A program made the position numbers and the translations under genes. From positions 52,657,498 through 52,721,497 of the forward strand of contig NC_088791.1 in NCBI RefSeq assembly GCF_011386835.1: DNA of 64,000 nt, written 5' to 3'. Each line of letters begins with the position of its first letter. Position 1 is the stretch's first letter. Source of the stretch: Chrysemys picta bellii (Eukaryota > Chordata > Testudines > Emydidae). Under the pieces are notes generated by a model. It searched no databases. It had not been told where the DNA came from and was given only the letters and a program-made list of their open reading frames with translations. This document shows positions 47,379 through 61,105 of this stretch, in pieces.

Positions 47379-48598
47379 TTAGAAATAATTATTCAAATGA
47401 ATTTTGGCTTCTTTTTTCCGTTTGCAAATTGTTAAAAAAAATAATCTTGATTGATTACTTCAAGATTCTAGAGTGAATTATGTGAAGCATGTGAATAATT
47501 CTTGAATATTCAGCAAAATATACAAAAAAAATCAGATAAAATGTTAGTAATTTTTTTCAGTATTTTCTTAAATTTAGACATGAGTTAATGGTAGGTATAT
47601 TGTGTAATGGAAAATTACATATGGAGATGAAACAGAGAAAAGAAAGAGCAGAAATTTAATGAGGTAGACTTGTGAAAGTCCCAGAATAAGCTTACAATTT
47701 TTTTTTGCTCTTGGTGCATAGGAGGAGACCCTTACAGTCTTGTGTTCTTAATTCTCGCTTCTATTCTTTTGCCGATTAATTTTTGTTCAATGATTTTGAA
47801 TTCAGTTGATGGGCATGACTAGGTATGGTTCTGGTTAGTAGGTGATGGAAAATTCTAATGACAGAAAGACAGCTATATACTGCATAATCCATACACTGTA
47901 CTTCCAAATTTTCAGTCCTATTCTCAGCAAAAGATGACATGAAGAGCTGTTCTACTCTCTTGTTCCAGAAAGACACTATTTTTAATGGCTTGACACTTAA
48001 CTCAAAATAATTTTCTATTTAATAATGCTTTATTTTTTTTAAAACTATAAACAAGTAATGCTGTAAACATACAAGAGTGGTATTTAATGCTTTTCAAGTT
48101 AATACCATATCTTATGAAAAAAGTTTACCTCTAAAGACTAGAACTCTAACTCTAATACATTTTGACATTAAGTGAAAACCAAAAAATATTTATTCTCAAC
48201 ATTAAAATGGCACATCATTTTTCAGAAGACAGAAGGAGATATCCCATGACACTAGTTACCAATTCACATATTGAGAGAAAGGCAGTTCCTTGAGTAGCTT
48301 GCAAATAGAACATACTGTGATATTTCTTTTAAAATTTCTGTTAATAACTCCCAGAACTATCATTGATATTTACTTCAGATATGTACGAATGCTACTGCTC
48401 CACTATTAAGTCTCCCATATCATATGCAAGTAATGCTGAAGATCTAAATTGGACATACAAGAGGTAGGAAATGTAGAATTTCAGACTAAACATTTAAACA
48501 GACTCTTAATCTGTAACTACTTCTGCTTTATCGAAAATAAGAACTCAGACGCAATGGACTATGTGTTTGGGATGGACCCTAAACCATCCTTGAGAGGA
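47379..48598. other. Unique AT-rich DNA
   Basis: Nothing recognised. Confidence 0.5.
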
Positions 48599-48745
48599 AG
48601 GATGGTCTTGTGGCTAAGGGTTTAGCTTGTGCCTCAGCAAATATTCATTCAGTTCTTGGCTCTGCCGCAGATTCCTGCATGACTATGAGCAAATCACTGT
48701 CTATACTTCAGTTGCCTGTGTGGGATGGAATGATAACATCATGTT
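48599..48745 (+). mobile_element. MIR-like CORE-SINE
   Basis: The head 'gatggtcttgtggctaaggg' and core 'ggctctgccgcagattcctg' place it in the MIR-like class. Diverged 3' end. Confidence 0.65.
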
Positions 48746-49294
48746 TCTTTTTTACTATTCACTCTGTTCTAATCTAAGCCCATGCACATCCCAGTTTTAC
48801 TCCGCCAACCTGTCTAATCTGTCCCATGCCCTCCTCTGAGGCCTGGAACATTATAAATAGTATTGGCCAGCCTTCCCCCCTACTGCTCATATCGTCCTAG
48901 CAATGGATGTCTTTTGTGCTGGAGGGACAGGATTCTCTATGCCTCTACCATTTAGTCCACCTATGACATCATTTAATCCAACATAATTTTGGCTTTCATT
49001 TGGTTTATTTTCTCATTCTCCTTTACTTTTGTAAAGCATGATGATGACCATTTATCAATCAATACATATATGGTTCTATTCCTGGCTTTGTCAGAGCAGG
49101 ACAGATAGAAACTCCACACCAACCGGATTTTATCCTGACATGATTGAGGCTTGTGTGGAAGATGTTGCATCAGCTTTGTGACCAGGACCCAGAGAACTGC
49201 AGGGGGGAGTTCCTATGAATGAGCTCCCTACCTCCCCTCTCAGCCTGAATACTTTATTTGTGGCTACTGCCCCCCCCCACTCCTTTGTGGGCCA

Positions 49295-49392
49295 CACAAA
49301 TTCATAGATTATAAGACCAGAAGGCACCACAGTGACCATCTAGTCTGGCCTCTACCATCCTGCAGGGGTTGCAATATCACCGTCCCCACACC
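49295..49392 (-). mobile_element. CR1-like LINE fragment
   Basis: 'attcatagattataagacca' and 'gaccatctagtctggcctc' are a well-known turtle CR1-like 3' segment. Confidence 0.55.
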
Positions 49393-49751
49393 CATGGATC
49401 TGCCACAGAGCAGAGAGAAAGGAGCAGGAATGTGGGGAAGAACTTTGTCAGAGGGGTTCTAAGAGAGGGTTGGGTGGGCTGATTGGGAGGAGATCTTCAG
49501 CTATGATGGCCATTCAAACCAGCTGAGCGCTCTATTTCCTAGCTTTCGTCCAGCAGTACTGTTTAGGCTTTTAAGTCCTTTTTAAGTACCCTGCCCCACA
49601 CCTCCATATAGTTGCTTCAGCCCTGCATCTGAATAGGGCTCCCCATTGTAATCATCAGAGACCCAGGCATGGCACCCCCCTCAGAATATGGATCCGTATT
49701 ACACTGCAGCGTGGCCATGGTTTTGCCCATAGGCTCTTGATGCTTTTATTT

Positions 49752-49875
49752 TTTCAGTGATAAAATGGGGATAATACCTAGCTCACAGGGTTGTTGTGAG
49801 ACTTAATTCATTAATGTTTATTGGCACTTTGGAATCCTCAGATGGAAGGCTCTGTACAAATGCAAAGTTTTTATT
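49752..49875 (+). mobile_element. MIR-like SINE 3' part
   Basis: 'gataaaatggggataatacc' followed by 'ctcacagggttgttgtgaga' is the classic MIR core and tail. Confidence 0.75.
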
Positions 49876-51649
49876 CAAGATCATGATTCTTTTCTTTTCA
49901 GTGTTTTATGCAAATAGGCATATACTTTGGGGATGGGTGGGTTGGAAATAGCACCTCTAGTAGATGTTCTTAAGTTAATTAATAGAGATACCCAGTGTGG
50001 TGTTAAATTATTCATCTCACTTTTAGCATTTTAAAAGTCATTCCAGCTGGGATAATACTAGGAAATATGCTTACCACTAAGTTTGGCATTGCAGTTAAAA
50101 CTCAATGTATAATACATATCTTCTAACTAGTAGTATTTACGTCCCAGTTTGTAACTTGGCATTTTGCCACTGTTATTGGAGCCTACAGAAAAGAAGAGAG
50201 GAAAAACGAGAGAGAGAGGAAAAGAAACAAAAGCAAAAGGAAAAAAGAAAACAATCACACAGGCCACAACAGCTTGCTTCCCTGAAAGCAAAGGAAAAAC
50301 AATCAGTTTTCAACTCTGTATCATTAAGGTCTTTGAAGTTTCAAAATATTTCATGCTGAGCAAGTTTATTGTAGTTTTAGACTTCCAGTCATAAAATGTT
50401 CTGATAACTTGTGTTCTAATTTAGATTGCTTCTGCTATACTCTTATACGGATTAAGCTCCCAAAAAGTAATCTATTGAGGATGGGACACTGACAAGCTTT
50501 ATTCTAAATACTGCATCTATACTACTGACAACAACACAGTAGGCTGTCTGTAGCTTTGTGAACTTCAGCTGTTATTTTTATTTGGACAGGGCTGTCTCTG
50601 GTATCTTTGGCTTTTCGATATGTGTGTATGTGTACGTATATGTACACACACACACACAAAGTTCCAACACTTTATAAAGCTAAATATACACAAAGACACT
50701 ATGTTTTGTGTTAGTTAAGACTGGCCTACAGAAAAGATACCCTTATACAAATCTCAAAAGCCAAGAAATGAAAATTTAAGGCACCCAACAGTAGTACATA
50801 GCCTTCACTCTTCCACCTTCCACTAGTCCACCGTCACCACAATAGACACTCACCACGAGCACAACTATCACAGCCTTAATGCTGAGCCAGTAGAGAGGCC
50901 CTCCTTCTAGCACCCTCTTCCCCAAACTCCTTTCCTTCCTTATCACCACAAGCAGACCAGCCTTTCCTACCTACTGTTACTAACGCGCACTCCTGCAAAA
51001 TCAAGTTTGGGAAAGGGGCGTTCGTGTTCACGTGTGTGTAGGGAATGCAGACTACTTTAATGTGGTATAACAGTTTTATCAGCTTGAGTTTGTGAGGGCT
51101 AGTCACTAGTGCTGAAGTCGTTACATGTGTTACTCAGTCCATCCCAAATGAGCGCTGATAAAGTCTTTACACCATGTCATCATGCATTTTGTATACACTA
51201 CATCTAATACAGAAAAAAACATTTTAGGAATGTTTAGAAAAGGTATTGGACTGATTCTTGTATCCCTGTCCGTAAAATCAGCTGTCCTAGTTACCACGAG
51301 ACCAACTGTACAGCGTTCAGAGATAGCCTAATAACAAATGCTAAAATTACCTTAAGTAACTTGCCTATAATGTCACTAATTTAATGTCCATCACCTTAGC
51401 CCTAGAGATCTGGAAACAGGAGCTGGACACCCCTGGAAAGCTTTGAAGCTTCCCTTTCCAGTGGTATAAAGTCCCTATTTCCAAGCCTTTATGTCGAAAG
51501 CCGTTATGAGGTTCAAGGCTGAACTCTGCCTGGCTGGGCCTGGGCCAGGGCCAATATAATTTTAGGGGATACTTTACAATTTGTGGGGAGAAAGAGGAAA
51601 ATATCTATAACAGACTGGTTTTTCAAAATAGTCATATGTATATGTTTAA
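49876..51649. other. Unique DNA with purine tract
   Basis: A strongly purine-rich run (GA/AAAG) spans 50188-50260. It creates Lys/Glu-rich frames that are not genes. A (TG)n/(CA)n palindromic patch lies at 50620-50657. Confidence 0.6.
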
Positions 51650-51745
51650 CCGTACACTCCCTCCAACAATCACATTTGAAGTGAATGGGACTACTCACAG
51701 TGTGTGAAGTTAAGTATGTGTCTGTCTTTGCAGAACTGGGGCCCT
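51650..51745. repeat. Palindromic MITE-like element, partial
   Basis: 'gaagtgaatgggactactca' centre and 'gcagaactggggccc' right edge. Confidence 0.5.
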
Positions 51746-52162
51746 CATTATGGTATGTGCCATTACACTGTATCCCTTTCAGGAGTCTGATTTGTCTTGC
51801 ATACCCCAAGTTTCACTTAAAAACTACTTGCTTACAAAATTAGACCTAAAAACACAGAAGTGTCACAGTACTGAAAAATCGCTTACTTTCTCAGTTTTTC
51901 CCATTTAATTATAAAATAAATAAATTGGAATATAAATATTGCACTTACATTTCAGTGTGTAGTGTAGTGAGCAGTATAAACAAATCATTGTCTGTATGAA
52001 ATTTTAGTTTGATTGGCTTCACTAGTGTTTTTATGTAGCCTGTTGTAAAAATAGGCAAAAATCTAGATGTGTTGATGTACCTCCTTGAGAACAACTGCCA
52101 TAGGGATCTATTTAACCTTCTCTAAAAATGAAGTTGTTTTCTCACATGGAGAAAACTTAATT

Positions 52163-52180
52163 AAACTTTAGCTAAAGTTT
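52163..52180. repeat. Perfect 18-bp palindrome
   Basis: 'aaactttagctaaagttt' has no spacer. Possibly chance in AT-rich DNA. Confidence 0.8.
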
Positions 52181-53340
52181 AGCAAAGCTGGAACATTATT
52201 TTTGTATTAAAATTATTAATCGTATAACAAAAGGTGATAGCACAATGTGGAATAAAGACTACTATAAACTATGTTGTCTTATCTATAGTTATTATAAAAA
52301 AATATTCTTTAAATAATAAATATTCTTTAAATAAAAAAATATTTCCTGGAGGAGGAGCTGAAGTCAGCCAAATTCTGCTCTCAGTTACACTGGTGTAAAT
52401 CTAGTGTAAAGTAAGTGGACTGAATATTAGGCACAGTTTAACATTAAAGCTGCTGAATAATTATAGTAATGAAGAACTTTAAAAATATAGCAATCATCCA
52501 TGAGAAAGTGTTGCATATTTTGAGACTTTTGTTTTCTGTACAAGAGAGATCTAGATAGTCTGTAAATGTGCTTTGCATGCCTAATTCAGAATAGTTCACC
52601 CACACCGATAGTTATCTTAAAAGATGTAAGAACATAATCCACATTAGGATGACAGCATCTATTGTGTGGCCTTCAAAATGATAAGGAAATTTTACAAGAT
52701 ATGACCTTTTTATAAAAGCTGCTTTCACTGAGTTTTTTTTTATTACTGTGGAAAAGAAATGTTTGCTGGCTCAGGACTTGCAACTTTGTCCCAGTGATTT
52801 AAAAAAAAAATCAAAATACTAAAACTATTAGGCAATCCTATGCAATAATCGTTGGACATGTTTTGAGGCACATATTCAGTAGCATGTAGAAGGATTTAGC
52901 TTTATGATTCCCCACAAATGTAAATGAAAGTCACGTGGTTAAATCACTGCTACTCTACAGCTGAATCTTTATGCTTTCTGCTCTTCTTTTTACTTGGTTC
53001 CTGGTAATGCAATACTTTATAGAATTAAGACATTTGATTATCAAAGGGAACTATCTTCCATTCAGGAGTAATTAAGGGTACACCAGAAAAATAAGACATT
53101 GGAGGTACAATGTTGATATATTGGTTTAGAGATGATCTCCTTTTCCTGTTAGTATATGCCAATTACCCAAAATGGAATCAAATCATGTTACTGTAGAGGA
53201 CAAGAAGGGGTTTGTAAAACTTCCCTCTTTGGAAATGACAGGGCCAAAGTGTTCATATTTTTAGCATAGAGCTTCGTAATGGAGTCCAGTCAAATACGAA
53301 TTCATTTCTCAGCAAAGACTACTGGATCCAGGATTTAGTT
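52181..53340. other. Unique AT-rich DNA
   Basis: Includes a tandem pair of 'aaatattctttaaata' (about 52301-52335) and a half MITE at 52367-52430. Confidence 0.5.
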
Positions 53341-53386
53341 CCTTTTGGTTATGCCAAGTATAAGGCAGCTTGGCATAACCAAAAGG
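53341..53386. repeat. Perfect 18-bp hairpin, 10-nt loop
   Basis: 'ccttttggttatgccaag' at 53341-53358 pairs exactly with 53369-53386 around 'tataaggcag'. Confidence 0.92.
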
Positions 53387-53710
53387 TATACAGCTTTGTA
53401 CAGCTAATGCCTAATTTTTCTGGGCTCTCAATTCTTTGGTGTGTGGCCATAAATGAGAAAATCCTTTTCTTCTTTAAAAATCTATCAGCCTGATTTCTAT
53501 AGGTGCAGTGAGTGTTTGGCACATCTGAAAAGAAATTTGTATATGTTTTTACAATCTCCTTAATTCCACTGTCTCATCATGTCCAGCTATATTATTAAAT
53601 CTTGAAGGAAGACACTCCAGCCTCTTTTCTTGAGTGGTTGTTCTTTGTTAACCTTAGGGTGAACCATGTGTGGATGAGAGAACCAATTTTATAGGATGCA
53701 AATGGAGACC

Positions 53711-53843
53711 TAGGCCCTGACACAGCAAAGTACTTAAGCATGGGTATAACTGAACACATGAGTAGTCATCTTGGCATCAGTGGGAATTGTCATGTGTTCA
53801 GAGTTACATCTATGTATAGGTGTCTTGCGGGATCAGGGTCCTA
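53711..53843. repeat. Palindromic MITE-like element
   Basis: The left edge 'aggccctgacacagcaaa' and right edge 'cttgcgggatcagggtcct' are imperfect complements. The centre keeps 'acatgagtagtc'. Confidence 0.65.
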
Positions 53844-55019
53844 TGCAGTAGTTCTAATATTTGCTGCTAAGATATAATTACTGGCAGATGATCTTAGAAT
53901 ATGCATTCTCTAATAACCAAGCACAGAGAGAGAAGGGCTGAGGGAAGGGGCTTGGTAAAAATATCTGTATAGAATTTTAGTCCAGATTTAAAAAGCAGGC
54001 AAAAATGCAGTCTTACCCTTTAGTTGTTACCAAAAATCAGAAGCAAAGAAGAAAGGGAATATGTAGTAGATATTTGGAGGAGGAAGGGGCACCAGAAAAC
54101 AGAGTACTGAAGTGAAATCTAGCAAAGTGCTCGAGATAATGAATCAAACTAAAAGTGTAATAGTTACAATTTTAATATCCTTTCACACAAAGAGGAAGTT
54201 CTGTATGCTGCCATATTATATTCATTATATTATATTAATGAGCATTTCATCTGCTATCAACCTTTAAGTTCATATTCGTCTTGTCCTATATTTCTCTGTA
54301 GGTGTTAATTTGCTTTTTGGCAGTTGGCCTTCAATAATAAGTTCAGTATTCTTCCTTTAGATATGACTTTGACATTTATTCTTGGCAAGGTAAATAGTGT
54401 TCTAGTGTCTTTCATTTTTTACAATATCCAGTTAAAAAAAGGAAAAAGCAGACACAGATATGACCTGACCTTTCTATAAAATATTTTTGAGTACTTGGTG
54501 TTCTATTAAACTGGCCTTCAAGTTTCAAAACATGAAGTCCAGGGGCTAATTACCGCATTCAGTTTCCTAGCAGAATTGATAGAAAACTTCAGAAAGATTT
54601 TGATAAACATTTCTGAGCCAGGTTCAAGAATTATAAGAAGTGTGTCTGATATGCAGTGTCAACTCCCACAAAGTCAAAAGTTATATTTGTCACTCCTGTT
54701 ACTGAGACACTGTATCTCCTGTTGTGTGAGAGAGTTGTGAGGATAAGCAATTATTTAAGAAGTGAAATAACAAGCAGATCTACTATGCCATAAAATCAGA
54801 GAAAAATTGAAATTATTGGTACCAAAAGGGAATAAGAGATTTTTATTCAAGTTAGTGACTATTAGTGTTCATAAAATCAAGGAGATACTTATTGTTTTGT
54901 TTTGGGATTTAAGAGAAAAGGTTAATTGGGAAATCATCTCTATTTTGAATGGAGATGACGTGAACTCACTAAACAAAAAGTGCAGTTCAATGGCCACTAG
55001 CAGGATCAGATGTGTTCCA
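53844..55019. other. Unique AT-rich DNA
   Basis: Nothing recognised. Confidence 0.5.
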
Positions 55020-56293
55020 ATCATAACACAGTATCTCCAGACTTGTTGAGAAGCATGTTGTTTTTATTCAGTTCTGGAAGCCTTGCAAATTTTTTGAGCA
55101 TACTATCTACTCCATTATCCAAATCATTAATGAAAATATTGAATAGTACCTCACTCAAGACAGACTTCCATGTTACCCTACTAGATACATCTTTCCAGAT
55201 GACACTGAACTATTGATAACTACTCTTTGAGTATGGTCTTCCAGTTTTGTACCCACTTGATGGTAATTTCATCTAGACCACATGTCCCTAGTCTGTTTAT
55301 GAGAATGTCATGTAGGACAGAGTCAGAAGCTCTACTAAAATGAAGATAAATCATGTCTACTGCTTCCCATCTACCCAATAGCCCAATTATGTTATCAAAG
55401 AAAGAAATTAAGTTGGTCTGGCAGGATTCGTTCTTGAGAAATCTATGCTGCTTATTCCTTATACCACAATTATCCTCTAGATACTTACAAAATGATTTTT
55501 TAATAATTTGTTGCAGTATCTTTCCAGGTATTGAAGTTAGTCTGACTGCTTTATAATCCTTGGGTCCTCTTGGTTCCCCTTTTAAAAGATAGGTACTAAG
55601 TTCGCCCTTCTCCTATCTTCTGGTACCTCACCTGTCCTCCATAAGCTCTAAAAGATAATAACTAATTGTTCCGAGATTACTTCAGCTAGTTCCTTAAGTA
55701 TCCTATGGTGAATTGCATTAGGCCCCACTAATCTGAATACATCTAACTTATCTAAATATTCTTTAACTTCTTTCCCTATTCTGTCTTGTTTAACTTTTAA
55801 TATAAAGTGTGTTAAGCATTTGGTCACAATTAACTTTTTTAGAGAAGACTGAAGCAAAATAGACATTAAACATATCAGCCTTCTTGATGTCATCCATTAT
55901 TAGCTCTCCTTCCCTGTTAAGTAGTGGACTTACATTTTCCTTCATCTGGCGCCTAATCTATTTATGGAACATCTTCTTATTGCCTTTTATGTCTCTTGCT
56001 AGGTGTAACTCATTTTGTGCCTTAGTCTTTTTGATTTTGCCCTGACGTGCTTGTGCTATTCTTTCATACTCATCCTTAGCCATTTGTTCATGTTTCCACT
56101 TTTGCAGGATTCCTTTTTGGTGTTCAGGTCATTAAAAAGCTCCTGATGCAGCCATATTGCATATCTTCCTATACTTCCTACCTTTCCTCTCTCATTGTAA
56201 AAACATTTACGGTAGCTGATTAGCAGACGCTATAATCTCATTCCTGTTGATAAGGGCTTCTTGTGATGCTATTTCAGGAATGCCTTTGTGTGT

Positions 56294-56300
<7 letters not shown>
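55020..56300 (-). mobile_element. CR1-like LINE, ORF2 region, minus strand
   Basis: The minus strand gives a CR1-type reverse transcriptase across several frames. KEVKEYLDKLDVF, then HRILKELAEVISEQL, lies at about 55648-55800. Next is a VRLTSIPGKILQQI segment near 55510-55550. Then come QHRFLKNESCQTNL (about 55405-55450) and a VDMIYLHFSRA block near 55330-55370, where the family's first palm Asp is expected. The coding strand is riddled with stops and substitutions, so the copy is old. Non-coding flanks on both sides match the same LINE in antisense. It shares strand and family with the fragments at 3805, 31351, 39575 and 49295, which cover a different (3') part. Confidence 0.75.
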
Positions 56301-56328
<28 letters not shown>

Positions 56329-56329
56329 C
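56289..56329. repeat. (TG)n(AG)n microsatellite
   Basis: A run of tg followed by a run of ga. Confidence 0.9.
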
Positions 56330-57791
56330 ATAAATGTAGTGATGCAAAATCATGGCTACATTGTGATTCAGCTGTTTGCAATGGCTGGTCCAAGTGAGTT
56401 TGGACCAGTCCTAAACCATTCGTACAACCCTATGTAGATTTCACTTTTACTTTCCTCCTTGTTGACGCTGACTGAAATGAAGATTATTTATGACCAAATC
56501 TTGGGAGTTGCTGAGCACCCGCAACTGTCAAATACAGAGCAGATTCAGGGATCAGGATCTTAGGGATTCTTCTCCCACTCATACACAGGGAGTTTAATCA
56601 GGGAATTTTCCTTTTCCCATCCTCCTACCCCCTTAGGACTGATAGGAGAGAGACCTTTCTCCCTTTTATACTCATGCATATCTTTGAAATATTATGTAAA
56701 ATAAAGTAGATCTCCATCTTTAACCTGCAAAGGTCAGGTGAATGTGGAAAAATCAATCTCTGGACTCTTTTACTAACCCTACTCATTATCCTCTCTCATA
56801 GTTGTTATAAGTACCTAAGGGAATAACACCATATCATACACTTTATATAACTAACAGAGTTAAGAATAATCCTTTTTAAAGATGTAGCTGATGTATAAAG
56901 TGTTCTGCACTTTGTGGGTGTTATTGAGAAACACAAAAGGTGTTATTCATAATGCCTCTTTTACTGAAAAATGCATGTTCACTATCTTTGGCTTCAGCTG
57001 TTGTTAAAAGAAAAGCTGCAGACAGAGCAAAAGGGCAAAAGGGTGACATCTGGCATAACAGACTTTCTCAGACGATTTTTGGCACAAAGCCTGCATTAAA
57101 CGGCAGAAGCAGGGGAACAAAATGTATTGAAATAGGAAGAAAAGAGCGGATAATGCAAAATTGATTTCTAATCTTTAGCTATTGCAGATCTGTCAAATCT
57201 GGTCAAATTTTATATTTTATTTTTTGGGGGTGTCTTCAAGTGGACTGTTATCAGGGGTCTAAAAGACCCAGAAAGCATTTTGATGTGTGATATTTTCTCA
57301 GCTTGACTACATCTTCACATTGCAGTATGCCCTAACTAAGCTACACTTGATTTCACCTTTCTATTTTCACCTGAATAAGTGATATACAGAAGCTTCCTCC
57401 TCATTACTAGATCTCATACACTTCATTTGTTTGAATGGTTGCAAAATGAAATGCATGAAATGCTGCCTGAAGTGGTGCCAAATCCATTTGAACAAACAGT
57501 GCCATGGAAACTATGATATGGGTGTCCTTGGAGAAAAACAGCATGTACATTTCCTAGAACCAGGGAAAGAAAAGAGATAGAAAGATATAGATGTTAAAAT
57601 TAATAAAACTACTTAAGAGGCAAGAGCAATTTTAAAAAACATATTTGGTTGAGCCAAGGGCAGTACTAGAAATTTCATGGGCCCTTTTCTTTTACTCTGT
57701 TATAGCTTTTTTTCAGCTCACAAGTAAGTAGGTGCATGGTGGGGGGGAGGTATTAATTCTGAATGATCGATAATTCATTGCTTGACGGTTA
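56330..57791. other. Unique DNA
   Basis: A weak half MITE ('gttgctgagcacccgcaact', about 56508) is the only repeat word. No gene. Confidence 0.5.
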
Positions 57792-57799
57792 CCGTAAGC

Positions 57800-57974
57800 C
57801 AGAGATTGGCAACCTTTGGCACGCGGCTCATCAGGGAAAGCCACTGGTGGGCTGGGACAATTTGTTTATCTGCAGCGTCTGCAGATTTGGCCGATCACAG
57901 CTCCCACTGGCCGCGGTTCGCCATCCCAGGCCAATGCTTTCCCTGATGGGTGTGCCAAAGGTTGCCGATCCCTG
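57800..57974. mobile_element. 175-bp hAT-type MITE
   Basis: The ends 'cagagattggcaacctttgg' and 'ccaaaggttgccgatccctg' are inverted copies. Flanking 8-mers 'ccgtaagc' (57792-57799) and 'ctgtaagc' (57975-57982) match at seven of eight bases; the difference is at a CpG. The interior is partly palindromic and GC-rich with no transposase. Confidence 0.85.
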
Positions 57975-57982
57975 CTGTAAGC

Positions 57983-60526
57983 TGATTCCGCCAAATACTG
58001 GGTGACTGATTCTTTTTGTGCTTGTCAATGCATAGACACAGGCTGCCTTTGTCTGTTGGCTTTGACCACACACATTTGTGAGGGCTTGCATATGATTGCT
58101 ACTTTTCTGTTGAGAAATCATTCCTGGTGACTGGTCTTGGACACCATTCAACTGTTATTTAATTTGAACTGCCACTGTCTAAAGAGACCATTTTTCCTCT
58201 ATGTTTCCTTGTATTGAGTTAAGAGCAACCCGGGTGACCATATTTCATCTTCGATTCATGCAGGAAAGTCTCATTTTCATCAATGGGACTTGTGTGAGCT
58301 GATTGAGAGCAGACAGTGGCTTTATCCGAGTCATTCACCGTAGAAAAAAAATCTGTGTTTCCTTGCATAATTTATAAACCACTTGTGTCCTGCCATGCTA
58401 TGAAACCCATTTCAAAGCAGCTAGCCACCAGGTGACTGTGTGCGTTCATTCTGGAACCAAGTGTGATTGCTAACTGGCTTTCAGTCCTTTTCTTCCAGTC
58501 AGCCTAAGTGGATGCAGAACCCTAACTCTGTCCCTGCATCTAGGCTTGTGTTAGGATAGTTTATTGCTTTAGTTCAGAGTATTTGGGGGTGATCAATGAG
58601 AGCTTTGCTATTGACTCCAACGGATGCAGGGTCAGACCCTTTGGCGATATTAAATTTGTAGTTAGGTTTTTTTCCCCTTGATTTTGTGTTTAGACTTTGT
58701 CTGACCATTAGGTTCCCTTCACTTTGATAGGTGATAAAAGAGGTCAAGGTTCATGACTTCTACCCTAGACTAGATATCCCTCTGGAATCAGTTTCCTGGA
58801 GGAAGCCTTGGGGACATGGGAGCCTTCAAAAAGCTTTCTTGTAACAAGGTACAAACAACTCTACAGGTCTTTAGGAGTTAGAGAGATATTAGGGGATAGT
58901 TGGAGCATGGGGGCTTTTATACTCTTGCTTCTAGCATACTGGAACAGAAGGGCATGTGCAAGGTCCCCCTAGAGCTTTGAAAGGGGTTCCATTTCATTTC
59001 CACAGAGGATAAATTTCAGTTTCATTGTTTCATTGCTGCTCAGCAGGGCACATGATGTCACGTCGTAGATCTGTGGAAGCTATACATTCAGAGACCAGCT
59101 GTAACTTTGGTAAGGTGTCTCTTTTTAACATGCTTTAAGGAAACTTGGAAAAGCGAGCTCACTTTTACAACACTGTGATACACTGCTCTGTCAGATTAGC
59201 ACATGCTTGATGTGTATCACAGACCAAAGTCTTTCTGTCAATTCTTGGATGATTTATTTTGCACTTCTCTATATAAGCACCACAGTCTAGACCTATATTT
59301 TATAAAACAGGTAAGGAAAGATTATAAATTGGACTGTTCCAGTGATATATCATAGTGCACTATTCATCTGGGGAAACAATGAAAATGAAATTTATCCTCT
59401 GTGGAAATGAAATCAGAAGCCTCATCTTAGTTTCTTGTGGACATCTGCCCACAATCCAACAACAACATAACATCTGGCACATGTTAGAGGGTTTTATTCA
59501 TCACTGCTCAGAGAAGCTCAGGACAGGAGTAAAAAGGCTATTGCAAATCATTGTTGGATGCTGCTGATAGAAATTTGTAGATAAGCTTGTACAATGACCT
59601 TAGGTAGTGTTATTAGTTCTTCAGATCAACAGAATTACCTGCCTTAAGAAAAAAAGAATGAAAATGTGATATGAGTATCTGAAAAATTATGCCATTGCTG
59701 GAATCCAGCCTTGGAAATCAGAAGATAAAGAAGGCACCTAGTTACATCCTCTGCACTAGTGCAGAACTCTCCCCTAGTCTATACTAATGTCCTAAAGTTT
59801 TTTATTTACAACTACATCTTTACTCTGTGGGAGTCCTGAGATGTTATATCAGTCACTAGCCATGATTGAAAAAGGCACTGTAACATAGAAAAGTAAAACC
59901 TGTGGAAAGTTAATTCCATTTCTCTCTCCTCTGGATTATGGAGAATAATTCCAATTAGCCAGCCCAAAGAAAGCTGGGAAGAACTGTCCACTTGAAAACC
60001 GTCTCAAACTGTCTTTTCATCTTCTCCCTCCCATTCTAAATGCAATGTCTTCAATGAAAGTCATGCAAGTAAGTATTATGATCAATATCTATGAGATCCC
60101 TGCATATGACTGTATTTAATTGGGGTTGTTAAACAATAGAAACCCATTGGGTGCTATAAATGTTTAGAAATGGATAAAGTTTAAGGCAAGCAAAACTCTT
60201 CTATGAACCGCTAGTATTCTGAATGTGGCAATTATTTTAAGAATGTTGGAAGCATTTGGACTCGAGCATTGTCTCCAGTTGTAAATGTTCATAACTGCAA
60301 TCATAAATGTCCAAACTATTGACATGTTTTTGTCAAAGCGGGTCATTTGTACAACCATCCACAGCCAGATCATCCACCCCCTGGCACAGAGTTAAGAGAG
60401 GAAAGAGAGTGCAGCCTAAGCAATTTTCATCCAAATATAGAACTAATTAGTCACATGGGCAATCTGCAGCATCAACCCTGAGAACTATGTTGTGCACTCA
60501 GCCTCACACTGCTGCTGCACTCTAAG
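57983..60526. other. Unique DNA
   Basis: No gene or repeat recognised. Confidence 0.5.
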
Positions 60527-60604
60527 GGCTTCATCCTGCACAGGGAACCATGTAGGCAGACCCCTGAGCCCCTCTGACTTCAGGCAGGTTCTGTGCAGGA
60601 AAAG
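60527..60604. repeat. Short palindromic repeat
   Basis: 'catcctgcacaggg' and 'ttctgtgcagga' edges around 'ctctgacttcaggc'. Confidence 0.45.
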
Positions 60605-61105
60605 AAATCGTATGCACTTCTCTATTCAGGATTGGGGCTGAAGGCAACACTCTGGGGATCTAGGCAGATGGACAGTATGAACTGGGAGAGCCTGATCGGT
60701 GCATTGTTTTGCTTCATAGTCCTGACAATGTGTCTTAATGGCCTGGCACATTAGCTCTGTCCTGCCTAAGCAGAAATACCACCGTTTAATTCTCTTGCTC
60801 ACCCTTCCCTTAGTTATCATATAATCTGAACAAAGATATTCCCCAAACCAATCCTTAATCTGAATACTCCTGGGCCCCTGATAATCCCTTTTGAAATAAA
60901 AAGTGCACATAAAACAAAAGAAGATTCCATAATTATTCAGCAGAGGAAAGTATAATCTGCACATTCTTTTCCCAGCAAATCTATGCAAACATGCGAACAG
61001 CAGACAAGGATGTAATTCTATATAACACTCATGGAAAGGTCCTTTAGAACTTAATATGTGTTATACCAATATGGTTTTATAGATATTACATTAAAAGCCT
61101 ATAGG

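Noticed and set aside
50105..50394. Lys/Glu-rich frames that look like a charged nuclear protein
   Set aside because: Encoded by a purine-rich tract in two frames at once; no conserved start or domain.
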